Source: Candidatus Kapaibacterium sp.
GTDB taxonomy: Bacteria; Bacteroidota; Ignavibacteria; Kapaibacteriales; Kapaibacteriaceae
Length of the DNA: 58,733 bases
Direction of reading: 5' to 3'
Assembly (NCBI GenBank): GCA_022842685.1
Contig: JALHPC010000015.1
Location: 1-58,733 of the forward strand
The translations under genes and the position numbers were made by a program. The notes below the pieces were generated by a model. It saw nothing but the letters and a program-made list of their open reading frames with translations. It did not search any database and had not been told where the DNA came from. Positions 52,428-58,733 of the stretch are shown one piece after another; within the stretch, counting starts at the first letter, position 1, and every line of letters begins with the position of its first letter.

Positions 52428-52802
52428 TTAACGTCTTGGCTTTACAACCCTGGGCTTCTTAAGTTTTGCCACGATCGATGGTGGCAGCGGCGTGGTGACC
52501 TTGGTGGGATAGGCAAGGTAGGGTTCGGTAGACTTGAGTCCTACAACATTCGGGTCAATCGTCGAAACGGGCATTGCGGTTTCGAGGTAGGCGGTTTCGG
52601 AGCCCATCGTGAGGGTAGGATGCGATCCCGACGAGAACGCAACGCGCGTGATGATGATGGCCTGAGGGCGAACCCAATACTGTCCGCTACCATCAAGGAT
52701 TACGTTGTGAGCACTCGTTAGAATGTAGCTGTTGAGTGGGAGTGGCAGGTCGGTGCCGGGAGTGGCAGGAATCTCATAGGTAGTAAGATGCTTCGCAGCC
52801 AT
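52428..52802 (-). CDS. Unknown small protein upstream of the OmpA operon
   Basis: 124 residues from ATG 52802 (frame open to 52835). No signal peptide. Beta-rich N-terminal part (TYEIPATPGTDLPLPLNSYI, LDGSGQYWVRPQAIIITRVA), Pro-rich middle (PTKVTTPLPPSI) and a basic tail (AKLKKPRVVKPRR). I recognise no family. A TATGTTTG element lies 76 bp upstream. It is first of the three-gene minus-strand unit with the OmpA/PD40 gene. Confidence 0.55.
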   Translation of the reverse strand: MAAKHLTTYEIPATPGTDLPLPLNSYILTSAHNVILDGSGQYWVRPQAIIITRVAFSSGSHPTLTMGSETAYLETAMPVSTIDPNVVGLKSTEPYLAYPTKVTTPLPPSIVAKLKKPRVVKPRR

Positions 52803-52878
52803 CTTAGCTCCAACGCGAAGTAAAACAAGGGGCATTGTGCAGACTCCAAGTTAGTATGTTACAAGACGTAGGGACGTG

Positions 52879-52886
52879 CAAACATA
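52879..52886 (-). promoter_or_regulatory. -7 element (TATGTTTG) for the OmpA operon
   Basis: Minus-strand exact match; predicted leader ~70 nt before the ATG at 52802. Confidence 0.45.
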
Positions 52887-53054
52887 ACAGAATCGAACAC
52901 CGGTACAACAGCGTGTAATTACCTAGTCTGCTAGTGTTCAGGCATAGACGTTGGACTGCTCGTGTTGCCCATACCGTTTTCCTTTCCGAAGTTTGAATCA
53001 TGTCATGCAACCAAGCAAATTCCAACGTTTGTTGGATGGGGCGAGTCAACAACG

Positions 53055-54968
53055 ATGGATAGCGCGCAGGTTATGTTGCCTAACGGCAGCACGTCACTGG
53101 ATTGGTGTGTGCGGGTTTTGTGTGGATATCCTGCAGAAGATGCGTTGGCGTATCTGCAACGCTTGCCTCGAGATGCCTATGCCAACGTGCCATCAGTCCA
53201 GACGATCGTGGAAGTCGCTCGACTGTATTTTCAGGGAGACTTGCATGAGGCGTTGCGTCGTCTCGACGCTTTCGATTGGAGCGCTGAAACTGCGATGGTG
53301 CGAGCTGTCGAGGGCATCTGGAGGGCACGCCTGCACACGAGGAGCAATGACTTTGCGGCAGCGCGGCAACAGTTAGAAGGCGTTGTGGCGCTTGTTGATG
53401 GGCAGATGCCGGAGTGGCATATCATAAGCATGGTTGCTAACTGGCGGCTTGGCCTGTTGCTGTTCAATGACGGTGACATGCAGAGAGCACGGGTGCAATA
53501 CCGGCAGGCGCGTGCCCTTGCACGCACTGCGGGGCTCGTCCGCGAGGAGGCCATGCTTGATTCCGACATTGCTACTGTATACCTAGAGATTCACGACACG
53601 TTACGAGCAATCGAGCTCTTTAGTCGATCTGCCGATGCGTTAGCAGAGGTTGGCGAGCACTTTGTGGCCGGCAAGATTCGCATCAACATTGCCACCACGT
53701 TGCAGCGTCATGGTCACCATGCCGAGGCCGCGAAGGCCTACGAGGACGTCATGGCGCGCAGTTTCGATGCGTACGAGCCAACCGTTCAGTTTACGTGTAT
53801 GATGAATCTCGCGCTCTGCTACAAGAGCATGGAGCAGCACGACAGAGCCGAAGCCCTGTATTCACGACTCAGTGGTGCCGATGTTCAGCGCTATGGTGCC
53901 GAGGCCCATGCACGCCTACGGTATGCCATGGCTGATCTTCGTTACCGATATGGCGACGTTGAGTCGGCCCTCTCGGAATGTGCGTTGGCGCAATCTGCAT
54001 TAGGCGACTCCTCGGCCATGTTGTTTTTGGAGATAGAGGCATTACGTTCCCAACTGCTATGGCAGCAAGGGCACAACACCGAGGCGCTCGACCGCATGTC
54101 GATGGTCTTTACCGAGGCGCAACGTTTGGATCACCGGCGAATCCTTATTGCGATTACCGGTGACTATGCTTCGTGGCTTGCGGAAGAGGGACGTTATGCC
54201 GAGGCCTACAGGGTAATGGCCGAACGTAGTTCGATTACCGAGCGAACGCGTGCGTCCGACGACCAGCGGGCGGCCACTGTGGCGTCGATGCGGAATGCTA
54301 TTGAACAAGAGCGCGTTGTGATGAAGGCCGTCGACGACCAGCGCCGGGCCATTTTGTCTAACGTCATGCCGTCACACGTAGCCGACCGGCTTATGGCGGG
54401 CGAACCGACGATTGCCGAGCAGCGTGACAACGTTGCTGTTTTGTTTGCCGACATCGTCAACTTTTCGCGTTTGGCGGTTGAGCTTCCGGCGAAGGATCTC
54501 GTTTTGAGTCTTGAAGCGCTATTCCGCTCGTTCGACGACGTCATGGACCACCATGGATGCGAGAAGATCAAGACAATAGGTGACAGCTACATGGCTACGG
54601 CAGGTACCACCGAGGCAGATGTAGCCGGGCAACGTCGGCGGATTATTGCCGCGGCGATCGACATGACGCGCCTTGTTGCCGAGCGGGCCGACGGCTTACG
54701 GGTCCGTATTGGCGTTCACGTAGGTCCTGCCGTCGTTGGAGTCATGGGGGGCAAGCGCATGACGTACGATGTCTGGGGCGACACCGTGAACATTGCTGCT
54801 CGCATGGAAAGCACGAGCGAGCCCGGCCGTATCCAGGCCAGCGAGGCCGTGGTAGCCGGGGTTGACGCCGAGTTCCTTGCCGCGCTTGGTGCCCGGGTAA
54901 CACCGCGCGGCATTATTGCGCCTAAGGGCATTGCCCCGTTGTCCACCGTGTGGATCGACGTTGAGTAA
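53055..54968 (+). CDS. TPR-containing adenylyl cyclase (class III)
   Basis: 637 residues from ATG 53055 (frame open to 52962). The first ~430 residues are helical TPR-like repeats (GDMQRARVQYRQARALARTA, TLRAIELFSRSADALAEVGE, HHAEAAKAYEDVMA), then a short coiled coil and a class III cyclase domain: NVMPSHVADRLMAGEPTIAE, metal Asp in VAVLFADIVNFSRL, KIKTIGDSYMATAG, and YDVWGDTVNIAARMES with the transition-state Asn/Arg. The Lys in KTIGDS and the Asp in YDVWG favour ATP, so cAMP rather than cGMP is the inferred product. No membrane segment. The TPR part probably binds a regulatory protein; nothing nearby identifies it. Confidence 0.88.
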   Translation: MDSAQVMLPNGSTSLDWCVRVLCGYPAEDALAYLQRLPRDAYANVPSVQTIVEVARLYFQGDLHEALRRLDAFDWSAETAMVRAVEGIWRARLHTRSNDFAAARQQLEGVVALVDGQMPEWHIISMVANWRLGLLLFNDGDMQRARVQYRQARALARTAGLVREEAMLDSDIATVYLEIHDTLRAIELFSRSADALAEVGEHFVAGKIRINIATTLQRHGHHAEAAKAYEDVMARSFDAYEPTVQFTCMMNLALCYKSMEQHDRAEALYSRLSGADVQRYGAEAHARLRYAMADLRYRYGDVESALSECALAQSALGDSSAMLFLEIEALRSQLLWQQGHNTEALDRMSMVFTEAQRLDHRRILIAITGDYASWLAEEGRYAEAYRVMAERSSITERTRASDDQRAATVASMRNAIEQERVVMKAVDDQRRAILSNVMPSHVADRLMAGEPTIAEQRDNVAVLFADIVNFSRLAVELPAKDLVLSLEALFRSFDDVMDHHGCEKIKTIGDSYMATAGTTEADVAGQRRRIIAAAIDMTRLVAERADGLRVRIGVHVGPAVVGVMGGKRMTYDVWGDTVNIAARMESTSEPGRIQASEAVVAGVDAEFLAALGARVTPRGIIAPKGIAPLSTVWIDVE

Positions 54969-54985
54969 AACAGCCGAGCATCACA

Positions 54986-55088
54986 AACGCGCCGGAAATT
55001 TGTCCGGTGCGTTGGATTTGGCTTCGGTAGCCCAGGACAATTGCATGGGACATTGCATGGGACATTTCACGGGACGCTTCGCGGGCAC
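54986..55088. repeat. REP-like palindromic repeat, copy 1 (hairpin + GTAG)
   Basis: In the 176-bp gap between the cyclase and lipoprotein genes. It starts with hairpin CGCGCCGGA...TCCGGTGCG (54988-55011), then TTGGATTTGGCTTCG, GTAG (55027-55030) and a CCCAGGACA arm, and ends with direct repeats of CATGGGACATT. The same unit recurs at 58205-58306 and, in part, at 58063 and 58368. The rest of the gap shows nothing else. Confidence 0.8.
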
Positions 55089-55144
55089 TAATGCCATATA
55101 TTGCTGCAGAATAAATAGTCATTCACATTAGTAGCATTCTTATC

Positions 55145-56326
55145 ATGGATTACCTACGTGGTTTGTGTGTGCAGATGCGCACGGGTCGTTTCTCGCATTG
55201 GCTTCTCCTTCCGCTTCTTGCATTCCTGTCCGCCTGCGGCAGCGACACTCCAACACCACCTACCGACGCCACACCCACGCGGCCCGTGCGTGTATCGGGT
55301 AGCGTGATGAGTGCCACGGGCGTGCCAACAGGCGGAATTACGATCGACTTGACCGCAGCCGGTAGCGCCATGCGCACAACGCAGACCGATGCCACAGGCG
55401 CATGGGCGTTCGACTCTGTAACCCGTGGCACATACACCATACGCCCAACACGTACGAGCATGACGTTTACGCCGGCCCAACGTGACGTAACCGTTGACAC
55501 AAGTGATGTAGGAGCCATTACCTTTGAAGCTACCGTGACGGCACCCGCAGCCAATAGGCCCGACATGGTGCCCACACCGGCAGGGGAGTTCGTGATGGGG
55601 ACGGGGGCCGATGTGCCGAAAATGGACTTGATTCCTGTGCGACTGACGAAGCCGCTGTGGGTGGCCACAACAGAAACGACGCAAGAACAGTACGAACGTG
55701 TTATTGGCAACAATCCGTCGATTCGCAAGGTTGTTAACGGACCAGTAACAGGTGTAATCTGGCAGGACATGGCGCGATACTGCAATAAGTTGTCTGAACT
55801 CGAAGGATTTGAGCCGGTCTATACAGTTATTACCGACACCCGGATTGAATGGGATCAGAGTCGCAATGGCTATCGGCTACCAACGAGCGCAGAGTGGGAA
55901 TTTGTAGCTCGTGCAGGAGACACGAATGCAATCCCGGGAATCACCTCAAGAAATCCGACGAGACTATCGCCTGAACAACTTAGGCCATTGGATGCTATTG
56001 CATGGTACCTCCATAACAGTGCAAGCCCACCCGACTACAAAAACCCAGTTGGTCCCATGCCAGTGGGACTTAAACAACCAAATGCGTGGGGGCTTTATGA
56101 TGTGCTTGGTAATGTAGTCGAGGCAGTTTATGGTGTCCGACCAAGCTCAAAATCCGAAATGCTTGTTGATCCTGTCGGCACAAACGTGGATTATGGAGAA
56201 ATATTAGTACGAGGTGGCGGAGCCTACAATGCTACCCATCAGATCAGTCTCAGGCCAACTAGTTATGCTCCAGTGCCAGAGACTTCCCACATTGTTGGAT
56301 TTCGAATAGTTCGCAATAGACAATAA
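55145..56326 (+). CDS. Lipoprotein with FGE-sulfatase (SUMF1-like) fold domain
   Basis: 393 residues. Signal peptide with lipobox FLSAC (from an ATG at 55145; MRTGRF at 55175 is another start), Thr/Pro spacer, a carboxypeptidase regulatory-like/Ig domain (VRVSGSVMSATGVPTGGITI, GAWAFDSVTRGTYTIRPTRT) and an FGE-fold domain (~residue 138 on): TPAGEFVMGTGAD, YRLPTSAEWEFVARAG, NAWGLYDVLGNVVEAVYG, LVRGGGAYNATHQISLRPTS and GFRIVR. The usual GNVWEW tryptophans are lost (GNVVEA) and no catalytic cysteine pair is visible, so it is probably not a sulfatase-maturing enzyme but a binding module, as in many secreted proteins. Confidence 0.8.
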   Translation: MDYLRGLCVQMRTGRFSHWLLLPLLAFLSACGSDTPTPPTDATPTRPVRVSGSVMSATGVPTGGITIDLTAAGSAMRTTQTDATGAWAFDSVTRGTYTIRPTRTSMTFTPAQRDVTVDTSDVGAITFEATVTAPAANRPDMVPTPAGEFVMGTGADVPKMDLIPVRLTKPLWVATTETTQEQYERVIGNNPSIRKVVNGPVTGVIWQDMARYCNKLSELEGFEPVYTVITDTRIEWDQSRNGYRLPTSAEWEFVARAGDTNAIPGITSRNPTRLSPEQLRPLDAIAWYLHNSASPPDYKNPVGPMPVGLKQPNAWGLYDVLGNVVEAVYGVRPSSKSEMLVDPVGTNVDYGEILVRGGGAYNATHQISLRPTSYAPVPETSHIVGFRIVRNRQ

Positions 56327-56344
56327 CTCTACAGAGATCGGACC

Positions 56345-57805
56345 ATGGCACTTCGCAATCACACAACCGTTCTCGCCGTCGCTCTAACGGCGATGCTGTG
56401 CACCGTGCAGGCTGCATATGGCCAAGGGCCGAAGAAGACCACTGAGGAATTGCAGTATGTGCCGCCACCGGCGCGAGTTGTCCATGACTCGGTGATTGGT
56501 AAGAGTCTGATAAGTACTAGCAGTCCGAGTAGGTATGCCACGGTTGCGCTAACACCTGTGATTGACTACGACTTCTGTGGCATGGGCTGTATCAGTAAGG
56601 TTCTTGGACGCGTTGGGCTCAGTTTGGATGGCGCGTCGGTGCAGTACGATCTTGGAGACGAAGAGCTTGAAATCGACGTCACGGTCGAGGTGCAGTTTCA
56701 CAATGGGTCACTGTGGGATCCGCTTGGCAGTGCCATTGTGTTTAAATTACATGTCGACAATAGCTCAACTCCAAAGAAGTACCGTATCCACCAAGAGGTC
56801 GTTGTTGATTTACTCGATTACAGAGGCAACAAGTGTGGAGCTTACCCCAGCAATATTTACGATGACCTAAGGCTGAAAGTCATGGCCTACAATGACCACA
56901 GTGCTGCCGCAGCCATCACCGACAGTCTGAAGCTCTATTTCCGTTTGGAAGAGTATGCACGTATCCACCCGTCGTCGGTAGAAGCTGATGGTTGCAGCGA
57001 CGGTGAGACCATGGTGAAGCTCTTGGCGCCCACTGCTGACCTAGCTACTAACCCAGTGACGCTTAGCTGGGAGAACTGGACGAGTGCCGGTGGTGGAAGT
57101 GGAAGTGCCTGCGACGAAGCCTACCCTTGGTACGAAGTACAAGTGCTGCGTCTGTACAACACCGACGCAGGCTATCGCAACGATCCGGCGAAGCTCAAGG
57201 CCGTTGTTAACTGGTCCGAAGCGCAACGCTTTATCCTCTACGGCCAGGCCACGTCGATGACCTTTACGCTTGCCGACGGCACCGGCTACTACCTTTGGCG
57301 CGTACGCCCCATAGGCAACTGGCACGAAGGGGGCTTTGGCAACGACACCAACTGGGGCTGCTGGACGCCACACCCTGCCGACGGCGCGACGATCAACTTG
57401 TCGCTAACCAACAGCACGCCGCAGGCCCAGGTCACGGCATGGCGCAATAGCCACAGTGGCGCCGTCATCGCGCGGTCGCTGTTCCATTACAACCAGTTCG
57501 ACGAAGACAAAAACTGGATTTTTAACCGCACCTTCATGGAAGGCCGCGATGGCCGCAATGGCGGCTACGAAGGCATCACCTATGCCACCGGCCTGTTGCA
57601 GCCCATACAAACGCAGGCCGCCTCGCAGACTACCGGCCAGGTAATGGTATCGCACACTGTGCTCGACGCCAACGGCCGTCCCACGCTGAGTGTGTTGCCG
57701 TTTGTCCGCAGCGGCGTCGACAACGGCAAACTCGAATTCCTCGAAGGTGCCGCCCTGTATGGCAGTGCCCCTTACACATGGAAAGATTTCGACGATGCCG
57801 CCTGA
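56345..57805 (+). pseudogene. N-terminal portion of an RHS/YD-repeat protein (Bacteroidota type), interrupted
   Basis: 486 codons with a signal peptide (VLAVALTAMLCTVQAAYGQ), a beta-rich region with Gly/Trp blocks (WENWTSAGGGSGSACDEAYP, GYYLWRVRPIGNW), and the RHS-type lead-in VSHTVLDANGRPTLSVLPFV near the end, as in Bacteroidota RHS proteins that carry polymorphic toxin tips. It stops at 57803-57805, but the same frame carries another RHS segment (57842-57952) and a third appears at 58563. A full RHS protein would run over a thousand residues further, so most of the repeat barrel is missing. It is probably a decayed copy; the exported N-terminal part could still be made. Confidence 0.7.
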
Positions 57806-57952
57806 ACTAAAGTAGGTTCTAGGCAGAGGGTAGGTAGTGAGGATATCACAAACGTAGCCCGCCCTCACGGACCCCTCCGCCGTATCTCCATGGGCCGCGA
57901 CTCCGTCCAAGGCATCGACTATACCTATACCATCAACGGTTGGCTTTCGTGA
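57806..57952 (+). pseudogene. RHS core remnant
   Basis: In the same frame as the upstream segment, after its stop: HGPLRRISMGRDSVQGIDYT then YTINGWLS, the typical RHS 'VQGIDYTYTxNGWL' motif, ending at a TGA (57950-57952). About 500 or more residues usually lie between the previous segment and this motif, so a large deletion has occurred. Confidence 0.7.
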
Positions 57953-58027
57953 ACCACGGACTAAAGAACCCCGGACTAAAGTCCAGGGCTATTGAAGCCC
58001 AAATCGATGGTGGGTTAAAACCCGTAG
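57953..58027. repeat. REP-like repeat type II, copy 1
   Basis: Hairpin CCC-C-GGACTaaAGTCC-A-GGG (57969-57988, one mismatch), CTATTGAAGCCC, then hairpin GGGTTaaAACCC (58012-58023). It begins right at the end of the RHS remnant, and matches the layout of the copy at 58109-58166. Confidence 0.75.
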
Positions 58028-58062
58028 AATAATGGAGTTGCACACAACACCTTAGCACCACG

Positions 58063-58099
58063 AACGCGCCGGACATTTGTCCGGTGCGTTGGATTTGGT
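58063..58099. repeat. REP-like repeat type I, partial copy 2
   Basis: CGCGCCGGACA...TGTCCGGTGCG hairpin (58065-58088) followed by TTGGATTTGG; the GTAG and second hairpin are replaced by a type II unit. Confidence 0.8.
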
Positions 58100-58108
58100 T
58101 CGTTTACA

Positions 58109-58166
58109 AACCACGGACTAAAGTCCGTGGCTACAGAAGCCAAAATGATTGCGGGTTAAAACCCGT
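58109..58166. repeat. REP-like repeat type II, copy 2
   Basis: Perfect hairpin CCACGGACTaaAGTCCGTGG (58111-58130) followed directly by CTAC (GTAG on the opposite strand), then AGAAGCC and hairpin CGGGTTaaAACCCG (58152-58165). A GTAG next to a palindrome is the arrangement of REP elements mobilised by RAYT transposases. Confidence 0.8.
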
Positions 58167-58204
58167 TGGATAGGCGGGCTATACTCAACACACCTACGCT
58201 ACAA

Positions 58205-58306
58205 AACGCGCCGGACATTTGTTCGGTGCGTTGGAACTGGCTTCGGTAGCCCAGGACAATTGCATGGGACGTTGCACAGGACGTTGGCACGGGACGCTTC
58301 GCGGGA
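58205..58306. repeat. REP-like repeat type I, copy 3
   Basis: Hairpin CGCGCCGGACA...TTCGGTGCG (58207-58230), GTAG (58246-58249) with a CCCAGGACA arm, then GGGACGTTG-type direct repeats ending GGGACGCTTCGCGGG, closely parallel to copy 1 three kilobases away. A further GGGTTagAACCC hairpin (58319-58330) follows. Confidence 0.8.
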
Positions 58307-58367
58307 TTGTCGATCGTGGGTTAGAACCCGTTCGGCAAGCGCCTATACACAACACCCTATCACCACA

Positions 58368-58433
58368 GACGCGCCGGACATTTGTCCGGTGCGTTGCATT
58401 TGGCTTCGGTAGCCCAGGACGTGTGTCCTGGGC
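58368..58433. repeat. REP-like repeat type I, copy 4 (intact second hairpin)
   Basis: First hairpin at 58370-58393, then GTAG (58409-58412) directly joined to the perfect hairpin GCCCAGGAC-gtgt-GTCCTGGGC (58412-58433). This copy appears least decayed and shows the likely ancestral unit. Confidence 0.85.
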
Positions 58434-58562
58434 AAACGTAGTGGGGGAGATGTATAGGTCCTCCACTCCATGTCGTCGCCAAAATCGTGTTGCATTATCC
58501 TCACCAATCATTGGCCCATTGCCCCTTTGCCATCCCCACCGAATGTGCTATGTTGCGAGACG

Positions 58563-58733
58563 ATGATTTGGCGTAGCAGACATAGAATATGGGAGTCAGC
58601 CGCCCAACCCTCCGGCATGACCCTCCAATCCCTCTACAATGGCAACATCGCCGGATGGATGTGGAACTCGCGCGATAACACCGGGGCTATGCAAACACGC
58701 CTGGGCTCAGTATACCGCTACGACCAGCTTAAT
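58563..58733 (+). pseudogene. RHS core fragment, runs off the window
   Basis: An open frame to the window end with SLYNGNIAGWMWNSRDNTG and RLGSVYRYDQLN, the RHS segment that normally follows 'GWLK' by about a hundred residues. It is in a different frame from the upstream remnants and separated from them by the repeat cluster. Whether a functional gene continues beyond the window cannot be seen. Confidence 0.65.

Noticed and set aside
55145..56326. Active formylglycine-generating enzyme
   Set aside because: Catalytic cysteines and the GNVWEW tryptophans are missing, and no sulfatase is nearby.
57803..57805. Recoding or readthrough of the TGA joining the RHS segments
   Set aside because: The following in-frame segment is only ~48 codons and skips hundreds of residues of RHS core, so deletion explains it better than recoding.
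57953..58433. CRISPR array
   Set aside because: Units are hairpins of different types with irregular spacing and no uniform spacers; no cas genes are present.

Overview
The window reads as a chromosomal segment of a Gram-negative bacterium of the Bacteroidota/Chlorobiota (FCB) superphylum. Evidence: several secreted proteins end in type IX secretion (T9SS)-style C-terminal sorting domains; the primary sigma factor is the short ~287-residue type of that group; and many genes are preceded, in the correct orientation, by TAnnTTTG, the Bacteroidota -7 promoter element. Shine-Dalgarno sequences are mostly absent. The moderately high GC, PD40/OmpA and RHS proteins and a division cluster reduced to ftsQ-ftsA-ftsZ would fit a Kapabacteria/Ignavibacteria-like lineage, but that finer placement is inference.

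Layout. 1-11.4 kb (+): a tightly packed run of AtuA-like protein (5'-truncated), DUF2279 protein, glycosyltransferase, purM, a secreted protein, recQ and a 1406-residue subtilisin-like protease. 11.4-12.9 kb (-): mpl (peptidoglycan recycling), divergent from a secreted Asp-box repeat protein (+). 14.3-20.9 kb (-): glyS, ctpA, then the overlapping unit sigA-rimM-trmD-hydrolase-lipoprotein. 21-30.4 kb: dsbD (+), a frameshifted GNAT gene and panC (-), then a secreted protein, ilvE, recG, queE and a PD40 protein (+). 30.4-33 kb (-): a lipoprotein, tRNA-Ser(TGA), and the 3-hydroxyanthranilate genes ACMSD and haaO, divergent from a degenerate SDR (+). 33.9-37.7 kb: a DnaA-box-rich intergenic region and ftsQ-ftsA-ftsZ. 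37.9-45 kb: an AT-hook protein, an MFS transporter, speB-dapD, a DUF1801 protein, an OsmC protein and a DEAD-box helicase. 45-58.7 kb: surface and envelope genes (Gly-rich 1252-residue protein, prohibitin, OmpA/PD40 operon, adenylyl cyclase, FGE-fold lipoprotein) ending in a broken RHS/YD-repeat gene interrupted by REP-like palindromes.

Most unusual signals: (1) the octamer AAGGGGCA occurs 22 times on the two strands, roughly ten times chance expectation, in different reading frames and often extended to AAGGGGCAnCG, like an uptake, Chi or architecture motif; (2) a cluster of DnaA-box sequences just upstream of and inside the start of ftsQ, a candidate replication origin or DnaA-controlled division promoter; (3) GTAG-flanked hairpin repeats splitting an RHS gene; (4) back-to-back TAnnTTTG promoters. 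No complete undescribed multigene defence or biosynthetic system was recognised.
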